DNA of 19,128 nt, taken from the NCBI GenBank assembly GCA_014803905.1, contig JAAVAW010000001.1, forward strand, positions 1 through 19,128, in the 5' to 3' direction. The notes under the pieces were generated by a model. The model was given only the letters and a program-made list of their open reading frames with translations. It ran no database searches and was not told the DNA's origin. This DNA is from Lactobacillus sp. GTDB taxonomy: Bacteria; Bacillota; Bacilli; Lactobacillales; Lactobacillaceae. A program made the position numbers and the translations under genes. Below are positions 7,870-15,336 of the stretch, one piece after another (position 1 is the stretch's first letter; each line of letters begins with the position of its first letter).

Positions 7870-8805
7870 ATGTTTTTTAAACAAAAAAAGTACGCCGAAG
7901 AAACCGAAAAAAGTCGGAAAAAGAATAGTAGTGAAAAAAAGCCCAATGTTTTTTCCATGTCGATTATTGGTTTGCTTGGTACTTTTATTCCTACCCGTTG
8001 GTTATTGCGCCTACATAAGCAAAAAGTTAAAGATATTTCTATTACTGAACCACCCTCTTCTTCTGTTACTCAAGTCCCGATTATTTATATTCATGGTTTT
8101 CGTGGCGGTGATTATACTACTAACATTATGGTTCAAAAAACCGCAAGCTTAAAACAAAATTCCAAATATCTCAAAGTAACAGTAGATTTATTCAATAATT
8201 TTGAAATTTCAGGAACTTGGACTAATGATGAGCATCCTCTCGTCCAACTCGTATTCAAGCAAAAAATTGTCGGTGTCTATGGCATCTCTTATATGCAACG
8301 ACTTGCTCTAAAATTCTTAAAGAAAAGATATCATTTTGAAAGCTATGATGCCGTAGCCCATTCTTTAGGAGCTCCAGCCCTAGTAAAAACAGAAATGTAT
8401 ACCCACAATTTCAAAAAATATCCTAGATTACAACGTTACGTTTCCATAGCTGGACCATTTGATGGAGTTATGTATTTAGGAGATATTCCAAATATTAATC
8501 ATCTTACTCCTAATGGTCGACCTCTTTTAATGACCTGGTCTTATGTAGGAATGCTAATGCGGAGGCATAATTTCGATTCAAAAATTGCTGTACTAAATGT
8601 TTACGGCAATGTAATGGATGAAACTAATAGCGATAAATTTATTTCTGTTACTTCAGCTAAGTCAATCCGCTATATTTTGGCTCCCATTGTTTCTCGGTAT
8701 GAGGAAATCGAAATGCGTGGTCCTAAGGCCGAACATAGTCAAATGCATGATAATTTGCTTGTAATCAAAATAATTAATCAGTTTTTGGGTTTATATAATG
8801 CTTAG
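7870..8805 (+). CDS. DUF915-type alpha/beta hydrolase
   Basis: A 311-residue alpha/beta hydrolase of the DUF915 family; homologues are common in lactobacilli and have no agreed substrate. The first 26 residues are strongly basic (KQKKYAEETEKSRKK), followed by a weakly hydrophobic stretch (MSIIGLLGTFIPTRWLL) that could be a membrane anchor. The fold begins with PIIYIHGFRGGDYTTN. The nucleophile is S165 in A-H-S-L-G. The likely acid is in NVMDETNSD, and the histidine lies in the family motif EHSQMHDN near the C-terminus, so the triad looks intact. The start is ATG at 7870 after GGGAGGAGG. It is followed 48 bases later by cls with no terminator between, so the two are probably co-transcribed, and an action on lipids or surface esters is a reasonable guess only. 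Confidence 0.87.
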   Translation: MFFKQKKYAEETEKSRKKNSSEKKPNVFSMSIIGLLGTFIPTRWLLRLHKQKVKDISITEPPSSSVTQVPIIYIHGFRGGDYTTNIMVQKTASLKQNSKYLKVTVDLFNNFEISGTWTNDEHPLVQLVFKQKIVGVYGISYMQRLALKFLKKRYHFESYDAVAHSLGAPALVKTEMYTHNFKKYPRLQRYVSIAGPFDGVMYLGDIPNINHLTPNGRPLLMTWSYVGMLMRRHNFDSKIAVLNVYGNVMDETNSDKFISVTSAKSIRYILAPIVSRYEEIEMRGPKAEHSQMHDNLLVIKIINQFLGLYNA

Positions 8806-8853
8806 AAATTAATTAACTTAATTAAAACTAGAATGAAAGGAGGTACAAAAATA

Positions 8854-10311
8854 ATGTTTTGGGATAATGATTTTATTCAAATAATTTTGGCCGTTAACAC
8901 TATCTTAGCTTTTTATGTAGTCTTTCACCGCAAACGTTCGGTTGCTGCATCATGGGCTTGGCTAATTATTTTGATTATTTTTCCCATTGCTGGTTTTATT
9001 CTCTATGGCTTTACTAGTCGTGGTCTTTCTCAAGAAAATCTTTTTGCAATTAATCGTCAACAACATATAGGATTATTTAAAGTGTCTCGTCTAATTCCTA
9101 AAGCCCCTGCTAAGGCTGGTCCCTCAGATACATCCGATCAAGCGCAAATTTTAATTGACTATTTTAATGATCAAAAAGATGCCCCACTTTCAAAAAATAA
9201 TAAGGTAAGTATTTTCACTAATGGTGAAGATAAATTTATGAATCTTTTTCATGATATTGATATGGCCCAAGAAACTATCAATGTAGAATATTATTCTTTT
9301 ATGAATGATGACCTGGGAAATACTTTTTTAGATTTATTAATTAAAAAGGCTAAACAGGGTATTAAGGTTAGGGTTATCTATGATCCTTGGGGTTCTCCGG
9401 GAGCTCATCTTTCTTGGTTTAAACCCTTAATTGATCAAGGTGGCGAAGTAGTGGCATTTATTACTGCTCAAAATATGGTAACTAAATATCGTATGAACTA
9501 TCATTTACACCGGAAAATTGTAGTCATTGACGGTAAAATTTCTTGGACTGGTGGATACAACGTCGGCGACCAATATGTTAATAAAAATAAACGTTTTGGC
9601 TTTTGGCGCGATACCCATGTACGAATTGTAGGTTCCGCTTCTTTACTTTTACAAGAGCGCTTTGCTATGGATTGGAATGCTTCCATTAAAGATGAAAGGC
9701 AAGCAATTGTCTTTTCACCGCGTCTTTTTCCAAAAATCACAGAAACAAACTTTTCTGATGATAATGTGGCTACACAAATAGCTAATGATGGTCCAGATCA
9801 AGAAACACCTTATTTACGCAATGGCATGATGCGATTGATGATGGCAGCAAAAGAAAGTATTTATATACAAACACCATATTTAATTCCTGATGATCCCATG
9901 CTTGCTACTTGGGTCACTGCTGCCCATTCTGGTGTTGAAGTAAAAATTATGATACCTTCTATGCCTGATCATCCTTTTATCTATCGTGCCACTCAGTGGT
10001 ATGCTCGATATCTTTTACACGAAGGAATTCGTGTTTTTATTTATGATAATGGTTTTCTTCATGCCAAAACAGTAACAATTGATGATCGTTTTGCCACAGT
10101 TGGTTCAATGAATCAAGATTATCGTTCATATGAACTAAATTTTGAAACTGACGCTATTTTTTATGATCGTAATCTTACTAATCAATTACGTCATATCTTT
10201 GATGAGGATCTTAAGAAGTGCCATGAATTAACAATTCAAGATACTGAAAACTGGTCTAGATGGCTACGTTTTAAACAGGCATTTTCTCGCTTACTTTCAC
10301 CAATCCTATAA
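8854..10311 (+). CDS. cls: cardiolipin synthase
   Basis: A 485-residue membrane enzyme that condenses two phosphatidylglycerol molecules to cardiolipin and glycerol. Two N-terminal membrane helices (IIQ-like segment from residue 7 and AWLIILIIFPIAGFILYGF) are followed by two phospholipase-D domains. HKD motif 1 is H219-x-K221-x4-D226 (LHRKIVVID) with the GGYN tail. HKD motif 2 is H403-x-K405-x4-D410 (LHAKTVTIDD) with GSMN. Length and layout match bacterial Cls. The start is ATG at 8854, ten bases after AAAGGAGG; an in-frame ATG at 8833 precedes this ribosome binding site and would translate through it, so it is less likely. It probably shares a transcript with the DUF915 hydrolase and ends at a strong bidirectional terminator. 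Confidence 0.95.
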   Translation: MFWDNDFIQIILAVNTILAFYVVFHRKRSVAASWAWLIILIIFPIAGFILYGFTSRGLSQENLFAINRQQHIGLFKVSRLIPKAPAKAGPSDTSDQAQILIDYFNDQKDAPLSKNNKVSIFTNGEDKFMNLFHDIDMAQETINVEYYSFMNDDLGNTFLDLLIKKAKQGIKVRVIYDPWGSPGAHLSWFKPLIDQGGEVVAFITAQNMVTKYRMNYHLHRKIVVIDGKISWTGGYNVGDQYVNKNKRFGFWRDTHVRIVGSASLLLQERFAMDWNASIKDERQAIVFSPRLFPKITETNFSDDNVATQIANDGPDQETPYLRNGMMRLMMAAKESIYIQTPYLIPDDPMLATWVTAAHSGVEVKIMIPSMPDHPFIYRATQWYARYLLHEGIRVFIYDNGFLHAKTVTIDDRFATVGSMNQDYRSYELNFETDAIFYDRNLTNQLRHIFDEDLKKCHELTIQDTENWSRWLRFKQAFSRLLSPIL

Positions 10312-10349
10312 AAAATCCAGGAGTTTATTTATACCCTCCTGGATTTTTT
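10310..10349. terminator. bidirectional terminator between cls and the convergent membrane-protein gene
   Basis: AAAAAATCCAGGAG (10310-10323) and CTCCTGGATTTTTT (10336-10349) form a perfect 14-bp stem. It has A-runs and T-runs on both sides, so it works for both strands. The minus-strand stop codon begins at the next base. Confidence 0.93.
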
Positions 10350-10350
10350 A

Positions 10351-10827
10351 TTAAATTATTTTTCTAATTTCAATTGCAGTATCTTTACCAACATAAATCT
10401 GAATCGCTCTGATAATTACTTCTAATTCTTTTGAAAAGCGCAGAGTAAAGGCAGTATTTCTATGAGTTTGAAAAATTGCCATTGTTGTTGGTTTATTAGC
10501 CGTTGGAACGGGAATTAAAGTTACTCTTGCAATATCTCCATACTTTACCGTTCTTCTAAAATATCCACTAACAACTAGTCTTTTTTTTGCAAAACCAGAA
10601 AAACCATCAATAATACTCATTAAAATAAATAGAGCTACTAAAATATTTAAGCCCAAACTTGGATTAGAAACATAATCCATCCCAAAAACAATTAATAAAA
10701 AGACTAAAGCCCAAATTACTGACGAAATACGATAACGAGCTCTAATATCAATCATTGCTTGCCAATACCAGCTAAAAAATAAATAGCCAATAATATAAAT
10801 ACCAATTAAAATATATAATAAAACCAT
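10351..10827 (-). CDS. small membrane protein of unknown function
   Basis: A 158-residue protein I do not recognise. Three hydrophobic segments are visible at about residues 1-22, 35-53 and 56-76. They are followed by a soluble C-terminal half of about 80 residues (from KKRLVVSGYF) with alternating beta-like strands, ending in IEIRKII. This arrangement, short membrane part plus a beta-rich tail, is reminiscent of small bacterial PH-like membrane proteins, but I see no diagnostic motif. The start is ATG at 10827 after AGGGGAT. It is a single gene, convergent with cls and divergent from the alkyltransferase-like gene. Confidence 0.75.
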   Translation of the reverse strand: MVLLYILIGIYIIGYLFFSWYWQAMIDIRARYRISSVIWALVFLLIVFGMDYVSNPSLGLNILVALFILMSIIDGFSGFAKKRLVVSGYFRRTVKYGDIARVTLIPVPTANKPTTMAIFQTHRNTAFTLRFSKELEVIIRAIQIYVGKDTAIEIRKII

Positions 10828-11061
10828 TTAAAATCCCCTATTACTTTTTTATATTATATCAAAACCCTATTTATATCACCAAAACTACTATTTTTTCTCC
10901 TAATATAATTCGTAGAAACTGTTATTTTAAAATGATATCATTACTTTAAAATATTTATTATATTAGCTAAAAATTGACGCATTGTCACTTTTACTTGTGA
11001 TTATGTTATCTTATATATGTTGGATTGTTTTAATAATGTTAAAAATGAAAGTTGGAAATAG
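10828..11061. promoter_or_regulatory. 234-base divergent intergenic region
   Basis: This AT-rich stretch separates two divergent genes. It contains a perfect 12-base palindrome AATGATATCATT (10931-10942). A possible plus-strand promoter has TTTACT (10990-10995) and TATATA (11012-11017), and a TTGACG at 10974-10979 offers an alternative -35. TCAC and GTGA half-sites flank this area (10985-11000). No small gene or RNA is evident. Confidence 0.35.
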
Positions 11062-11589
11062 ATGGCATTTAATAATAATGTGTACTATTATGATACAGTC
11101 TGGATTGATCCTTGGGCTTATCAAATCGTTGTTAGTGATAAAGGTTTAGTGTTTGTTGGTTTAAAAGAAGATAATACCTATTCTTCTTTTCATAACTACT
11201 ATCCTAATCAAATGTTAGTACAGGATTTAAAGCGTGTTAGTCCCTATATTAATGAGCTAAAAGAATATTTTTCTGGGAAACGTAGACAATTTGATTTACC
11301 AATTGACTACGGAACATTTGGAACTCCATTTCAAAATAAAGTTATTCAAATGGTTAACAATATTCCTTATGGATCTACTGTAACTTATGGTGATCTAGCT
11401 ACTGCAATCAACGGATCAACATCAGTAAGGGCCGTTGCACATGCAGTAGCTTTAAATCCTAATCTTATTTTTATTCCTAGTCATCGTGTTATCTTAGACA
11501 AAGGCAATGTTGGTGCTTACCGCATGGGATCAAAAGAAAAATTGCGTTTAATTAATTTAGAAAAAGGATATTTGCATGCAAATTCTTAG
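11062..11589 (+). CDS. alkyltransferase-like protein (O6-alkylguanine transferase homologue with Ser in place of Cys)
   Basis: A 175-residue homologue of Ogt/MGMT DNA repair proteins. The C-terminal DNA-binding domain is well conserved: FGTPFQNKVIQMVNNIPYG, a tyrosine (Y109) in TVTYGDLA, the 'arginine finger' R123 in SVRAVAHAV, and NP before the active site. The active-site motif, normally P-C-H-R-V, reads P-S-H-R-V with S140 (AGT, 11479-11481). The methyl-accepting cysteine is therefore absent. Such proteins (ATLs) bind O6-alkylguanine without repairing it and can hand it to nucleotide excision repair; known ATLs have Trp or Ala here. The role is inferred from that family. The ribosome binding site is weak (TTGGAAATAG). 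The 3' end overlaps the TerC gene by 14 bases. A 3-methyladenine glycosylase gene lies 1.2 kb downstream. Confidence 0.88.
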   Translation: MAFNNNVYYYDTVWIDPWAYQIVVSDKGLVFVGLKEDNTYSSFHNYYPNQMLVQDLKRVSPYINELKEYFSGKRRQFDLPIDYGTFGTPFQNKVIQMVNNIPYGSTVTYGDLATAINGSTSVRAVAHAVALNPNLIFIPSHRVILDKGNVGAYRMGSKEKLRLINLEKGYLHANS

Positions 11590-12334
11590 GCTTTATGAAC
11601 CCTTCTTTGATGGTAATAATTGGGCACACGTGTTGACCAGTGGTAAAGACTGGATGATGATTTTTACTCTAATTTTGATGGAATGCTTACTTTCTGTAGA
11701 CAATGCCGTGGTTTTAGCAGCACAAACTCAAGTCTTACCTACGGATGCGCAAAAAAGAGAATCCTTAATTTATGGATTATGGGGCGCCTACCTTTTTCGT
11801 TTTATTGTAATCGGAATCGGTACTTACTTAATCAATTTTTGGGAAATTAAGCTTTTAGGTGGAATTTATCTTTTTTACTTGGTTTATCGCTATTTTTATG
11901 ACCAACGTCATCCTGAAAAAGTGGTACAAGAACAAAATCACAAGAAAAAGAAGAGAAAATCTAATAAAAAGCATCACCTTTCTTTATTCTGGCGTACAGT
12001 CATTTCAATCGAATCAATGGATATTGTTTTTTCCATTGACTCCGTTTTGGCAGCACTAGCTATGTCAGATAACCCTGTTGTTGTTTTAATTGGCGGAATG
12101 ATTGGAATTTTATGTATGCGGGGTGTAGCCCAAGTGATCATTAAACTAATGGAGATCATCCCTGAGTTACAAACCATGGCCTATGTTTTAATTGCTCTTA
12201 TTGCAATTAAACTTTTGATTTCTCTTCCACCTCTTAACTACAAAGTTCCAGATATTGCTTTTGCGGTTATCGTATTCGGCACAGTGGGATTAACTATAAT
12301 TTTTCATTATGTGCGTCAGGCACGACAAAAATAA
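11576..12334 (+). CDS. TerC-family integral membrane protein
   Basis: A 252-residue membrane protein with about seven hydrophobic segments. The two TerC hallmarks are present: E36 and D42-N43 in ECLLSVDNAVVLA, and E146, D149, D155 in SIESMDIVFSIDSVLAA. These acidic residues form the presumed metal site; the family is linked to tellurite resistance, manganese export and metallation of exported proteins. A very basic cytoplasmic loop (KKKKRKSNKK, about 123-132) separates the two halves. The ATG at 11576 lies inside the end of the preceding gene (14-base overlap) after AAAGGATAT, suggesting translational coupling. The transcript appears to end in a hairpin within the convergent DUF488 gene. Confidence 0.9.
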   Translation: MQILRLYEPFFDGNNWAHVLTSGKDWMMIFTLILMECLLSVDNAVVLAAQTQVLPTDAQKRESLIYGLWGAYLFRFIVIGIGTYLINFWEIKLLGGIYLFYLVYRYFYDQRHPEKVVQEQNHKKKKRKSNKKHHLSLFWRTVISIESMDIVFSIDSVLAALAMSDNPVVVLIGGMIGILCMRGVAQVIIKLMEIIPELQTMAYVLIALIAIKLLISLPPLNYKVPDIAFAVIVFGTVGLTIIFHYVRQARQK

Positions 12335-12336
12335 AA

Positions 12337-12711
12337 TTAATCAAGTTTATTATCTACAAATTCTTTAAGTACAACCGCTTGGTTGTGCTTTTTATTTTTT
12401 GCTCCATAGAGAAATAAGACATTTTGTTTGGCTAATTGTTCCCTTACAGTTTTTATAAATTTTGAAGTAAGGGTATTTTTCTCCAATTCGGCTATATATT
12501 TGTCTTTAAATTCAGCGTATTTTTCATCTTCATGATTAAACCATTGGCGTAATTCTTTACTTGGACCAATTTCTTTATCCCACTCATTTAAATTGGCCTT
12601 TATTTTGCTCATTCCCCGTGGCCAAAGACGATCTACTAAAATTCGATAACCGGCTGGTTGTTCGTGATCATAAATTCTAACTAATTTAATTTCATTTTTT
12701 GAGAAATTCAT
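12337..12711 (-). CDS. DUF488 family protein (YeaO-like)
   Basis: A 124-residue soluble protein of the DUF488 family, whose biochemical role is not established. Diagnostic motifs are IKLVRIYD, YRILVDRLWPRGMSK at about residues 22-36, the W-x-K-E-I-G-P-S-K-E-L-R-Q-W-F segment (44-58), and the C-terminal LFLYGAKNKKHNQAVVL (98-114; usual form LLYAAKDxxHNxAxVL). Length is normal for the family. The start is ATG at 12711 after GGGAGGAAAAG. It is divergent from the DNA glycosylase gene with only 54 bases between, so the two share a compact promoter region (a minus-strand TATAAT overlaps TTATTATAC). Its stop lies two bases from that of terC. Confidence 0.9.
   Translation of the reverse strand: MNFSKNEIKLVRIYDHEQPAGYRILVDRLWPRGMSKIKANLNEWDKEIGPSKELRQWFNHEDEKYAEFKDKYIAELEKNTLTSKFIKTVREQLAKQNVLFLYGAKNKKHNQAVVLKEFVDNKLD
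12367..12400 (+). terminator. terminator of the alkyltransferase-like/terC transcript, inside the DUF488 coding region
   Basis: AAGTACAACC (12367-12376) pairs with GGTTGTGCTT (12381-12390), with one T-G wobble and a four-base loop. It is followed by TTTATTTTTT on the plus strand. It lies 33 bases after the terC stop. On the opposite strand the same bases encode the conserved K-H-N-Q-A-V-V-L motif of the DUF488 protein. Confidence 0.72.
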
Positions 12712-12765
12712 TTTCTTTTCCTCCCTTTTTCAAATTTATTATACTTTTACTGAAGGGAGTAAAGT
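12712..12765. promoter_or_regulatory. compact divergent promoter region of DUF488 and mpg
   Basis: Only 54 bases separate two start codons. Each end carries a ribosome binding site (GGGAGGAAAAG on the minus strand, GAAGGGAG on the plus). The centre (12737-12746, TTATTATACT) contains -10-like sequences in both directions, with the -35 elements expected inside the opposing coding regions. Shared or mutually exclusive transcription is inferred. Confidence 0.4.
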
Positions 12766-13392
12766 ATGGATTACGAATCATTTTTCAAAAATAGGCCTAC
12801 TACAGACATTGCCCGTGATCTACTAGGTAGGACTCTTTCTTTTAATAACGGAAAAGAAATTCTAAGTGGAACGATAGTAGAAACAGAAGCGTATTTAGGA
12901 CAAAAAGATCGGGCCGCACACTCTTATAATGGGCGTCGTTCTTCGGCTAATGAGGGTCTTTATCGCACCGGTGGTACTCTCTACATTTATGCTCAAAGAC
13001 AATACTTTTTCTTTGATGTTGCTACTCAAGAAAAAGATATTCCTGAGGGAGTTTTAGTTAGAGCAATTGACCCTATCGCTGGGATTAAGACAATGGAAAA
13101 AAATCGGCACCATAAAACTGGTATCCTTTTAACTAACGGTCCAGCCAAAATGATGCAAGCTTTTGGTATTGACAGTCGCAAATGGGATCTTCATCCCTTA
13201 GCAAACTCTCCATTTGCTATTGATCTAACTCATAAAAAATCCATTCAAGAAATAAAAACCGTACCTCGAGTAGGAATTAATCAATCTGATCCATATTGGG
13301 CTCGAAAGGAACTACGTTATATTGTGGCCGGAAATCCTTATGTTTCGGACATGAAGAAAAAAGATTTTAAGAAAAATCATGGATTTAATTGA
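12766..13392 (+). CDS. mpg: 3-methyladenine DNA glycosylase (AAG/MPG family)
   Basis: A 208-residue base-excision repair enzyme that flips out and cleaves alkylated or deaminated purines. The catalytic segment is IVETEAYLGQKDRAAHSYNG. By alignment to human AAG the general base is E41, with Y43 and H52 packing the flipped base and R99 in VLVRAIDP orienting E41. The pocket residue equivalent to human N169 is D84 here (in YFFFDVATQ), an uncommon replacement that could change base selectivity. The C-terminus has PRVGINQSDPYW and GNPYVS as usual. The start is ATG at 12766 after GAAGGGAG. Together with the upstream alkyltransferase-like protein it forms a small alkylation-damage neighbourhood. The promoter of the lysine riboswitch transcript overlaps its stop codon. 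Confidence 0.92.
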   Translation: MDYESFFKNRPTTDIARDLLGRTLSFNNGKEILSGTIVETEAYLGQKDRAAHSYNGRRSSANEGLYRTGGTLYIYAQRQYFFFDVATQEKDIPEGVLVRAIDPIAGIKTMEKNRHHKTGILLTNGPAKMMQAFGIDSRKWDLHPLANSPFAIDLTHKKSIQEIKTVPRVGINQSDPYWARKELRYIVAGNPYVSDMKKKDFKKNHGFN

Positions 13393-13417
13393 CAAAAAAT
13401 TAAAAATCGTTTAATCT
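13389..13417 (+). promoter_or_regulatory. promoter of the lysine riboswitch transcript
   Basis: A perfect -35 TTGACA (13389-13394) overlaps the mpg stop codon. With a 17-base spacer it meets TAATCT (13412-13417), a weaker -10. Transcription would begin near 13424, about 20 bases before the aptamer. Confidence 0.65.
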
Positions 13418-13442
13418 TTTCATCAGTTAAATAATTCCCAAT

Positions 13443-13609
13443 GCAATAGAGGTTGCGATAGGCACAAGTTTAAATGGAGCCCACGAAGGCTAAGAAGTTT
13501 AAGTTTAGGCTTACCGCCGAAATGAGAAGTCTTTTCGTGAAGATGTCTTGTTGGGCTACAAGAGAATATCTTGTAGACTGTCCTGGTAGTCCCCAGGGAG
13601 CGCTATATG
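13443..13609 (+). ncRNA. lysine riboswitch (L box)
   Basis: The untranslated leader carries the conserved lysine-aptamer blocks in order: AGAGGTTGCGAT at the 5' side of P1 (13448-13459), the CACAAGTTTAAATGGAG loop segment, ACCGCCGAAATGA (about 13514-13526), a GTTGGGCTACAAG hairpin, ACTGTC, and GGTAGTCCCCAGGGAGCGCTAT (to 13606) closing P1 with ATAG/CTAT pairing. Upstream of an amino acid ABC importer, it should bind lysine and favour the downstream terminator when lysine is plentiful. The antiterminator pairing could not be resolved by eye. Confidence 0.88.
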
Positions 13610-13638
13610 ATTTGGTTTCATTACTAATGAATTTTCCA

Positions 13639-13672
13639 CCTCGTTGTTTTTGGTAACAACGAGGATTTTTTA
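13639..13672 (+). terminator. riboswitch-controlled transcription terminator
   Basis: CCTCGTTGTT (13639-13648), loop TTTGGT, AACAACGAGG (13655-13664), then ATTTTTTATTT. The perfect 10-bp stem lies between the lysine aptamer and the transporter gene, so it is the expected expression platform. A small hairpin (TTCATT/AATGAA, 13617-13631) sits just before it. Confidence 0.9.
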
Positions 13673-13725
13673 TTTGCGTTTATTGTATTGGCTTTATTTG
13701 GAATTATTATTGGAGGTATTTCAAA

Positions 13726-15336
13726 GTGAAGTCAAAAACAAAATGGCTAACCGCTCTTTTGCTGTTAGTATTCGGTTTTATTGTTAATACGCATCTTACA
13801 ACTTCTGTTGAAGCTGCTAGTAAAGAGCCCGTGTTAAAGGTAGGAATGGAAGCTAATTACCCACCATATAATTGGACTCAAACTACCAATGCTCATGGCG
13901 CAGTGCCTATTGATGGTTCAAAACAATATGCTAATGGTTATGATGTACAAATTGCTAAAATCATTGGTAAAAGATTGCACCGTAAGGTAGTTGTAGAAAA
14001 GACAGAATGGGATGGACTTTTGCCAGCACTAACATCAGGTAAAATTGATTTAATTATTGCTGGAATGTCACCTACTCCTGATCGTCGTAAGGCAATTAAT
14101 TTTTCACAACCTTACCGTAAAAGTACTTTTGTTGTAATTACTAACAAAGATAGTAAATATGCAAAGGCAAAGACCATTAACGACTTTGATGGTGCTAAGT
14201 TAACTGCTCAACAAGGTACTCTTCACTATGATTTAATTAAAGAGTTAAAGGGTGCTAAGCACCAACCAGCAATGCGTAGTTTTTCTGCCATGCGTCAAAG
14301 CTTAACTTCAGGTACAATTGATGGTTATGTAGCTGAAGATATTGAATATACTAGTTATAAGGCCGTTAACCCTAATATTGTGGCCGTAAACTTAAATAAA
14401 ATGTCTGGTTTTCATGTAGATGCAGACGATTCAGAAACATCTATTGGAGTAAAGAAAGGAAATACCCAACTTCTTAACGAAGTTAACAGTATTTTATCTA
14501 CCATTTCGAATAAAAAACGTGATCAATTAATGAATGCAGCCATTCGTGAACAACCACAAGCTGCACCTGCTAAGCACGAAAACTGGTTCATTTCTATTAT
14601 GCGTCGTTACGGTAACATGATTCTTGGTGGTGTAGGAATGACCCTACTCCTTGCCTTAGTTGGTACTATTGTTGGTTTCTTTATTGGTTTATTAGTTGGT
14701 ATTATTCGTACTATCCCTACCCCTAAATCAACTGGTAAGAGATGGTTTATGAAGGTTATTGATTGGATTTTAGCCATCTACATCGAAGTTTTCCGTGGTA
14801 CCCCTATGATGGTTCAGGCTGCAGTCTTCTACTATGGTATTGCCCAATTATGGCACATTAACCTTAATCGAACTGTAGCGGCCCTAATTATTGTTTCAAT
14901 CAATACTGGTGCTTACTTATCCGAAATTATTCGTGGTGGTATTAATGCTACCCCTAAAGGGCAATTTGAGGCCGCTCAAGCTTTAGGAATGAAGCACTCA
15001 CAACAAATGTGGCAAATTATCTTACCACAAGCTATCCGCAACTGTTTACCATCAATTACTAATGAATTCATTGTAAACATCAAGGATACTTCAGTATTAA
15101 GTATTATTTCAGTTTCAGAATTATTCTTTGTTGGTACAACTGTTGCCAGTCAAACCTTCCAATTCTTCCAAACTTACTTAATTATTTCCGCAATTTACCT
15201 ACTTCTTACCTTCTCAATCACTCGTATCTTTAACTTTATCGAGAAAAAACTTGAAGGCCCAAGAAACTATAATTTGATGGCCAACCAAATTCAATTGGCC
15301 GATCCTAAGGAGGCTGGCTTAGAACATGAACAATAA
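13726..15336 (+). CDS. lysine-type amino acid ABC importer: substrate-binding protein fused to permease
   Basis: A 536-residue fusion. Residues 1-31 form a signal peptide or anchor ending VEAA. Residues about 35-275 are a type 3 solute-binding domain (LKVGMEANYPPYNW, then WDGLLPALTSGKIDLIIAGMSPTPDRR, where the Arg should hold the substrate carboxylate). Residues about 295-515 are an ABC permease domain with five helices and the EAA loop EAAQALGMKHSQQMWQIILP that docks the ATPase. Homologues are usually named glutamine or polar amino acid transporters, but the lysine riboswitch argues for lysine as substrate. The start is GTG at 13726 after TTGGAGG, nine bases away. The 3' end overlaps the ATPase gene by 11 bases, so the two are translationally coupled. 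Confidence 0.92.
   Translation: MKSKTKWLTALLLLVFGFIVNTHLTTSVEAASKEPVLKVGMEANYPPYNWTQTTNAHGAVPIDGSKQYANGYDVQIAKIIGKRLHRKVVVEKTEWDGLLPALTSGKIDLIIAGMSPTPDRRKAINFSQPYRKSTFVVITNKDSKYAKAKTINDFDGAKLTAQQGTLHYDLIKELKGAKHQPAMRSFSAMRQSLTSGTIDGYVAEDIEYTSYKAVNPNIVAVNLNKMSGFHVDADDSETSIGVKKGNTQLLNEVNSILSTISNKKRDQLMNAAIREQPQAAPAKHENWFISIMRRYGNMILGGVGMTLLLALVGTIVGFFIGLLVGIIRTIPTPKSTGKRWFMKVIDWILAIYIEVFRGTPMMVQAAVFYYGIAQLWHINLNRTVAALIIVSINTGAYLSEIIRGGINATPKGQFEAAQALGMKHSQQMWQIILPQAIRNCLPSITNEFIVNIKDTSVLSIISVSELFFVGTTVASQTFQFFQTYLIISAIYLLLTFSITRIFNFIEKKLEGPRNYNLMANQIQLADPKEAGLEHEQ

Noticed and set aside
7931..8152. Hydrophobic open frame inside the DUF915 gene
   Set aside because: Out-of-frame shadow of a well-supported gene, with no ribosome binding site.
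8833..8853. Upstream ATG start for cls
   Set aside because: Translation from here would pass through the AAAGGAGG ribosome binding site that serves the ATG at 8854.
9501..9740. Minus-strand open frame inside cls
   Set aside because: Antisense shadow of the region around the first HKD motif; no start signals.
11859..12177. Open frames on both strands inside terC
   Set aside because: Shadows of the TerC gene; the TerC motifs fix the true frame.
12721..12759. Inverted repeat CTCCCTT...AAGGGAG between DUF488 and mpg
   Set aside because: The two arms are simply the ribosome binding sites of the two divergent genes, so no operator is needed to explain them.
13474..13656. A 60-codon open frame on the plus strand
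   Set aside because: It lies within the lysine aptamer and its terminator, has no ribosome binding site and runs into the terminator stem.
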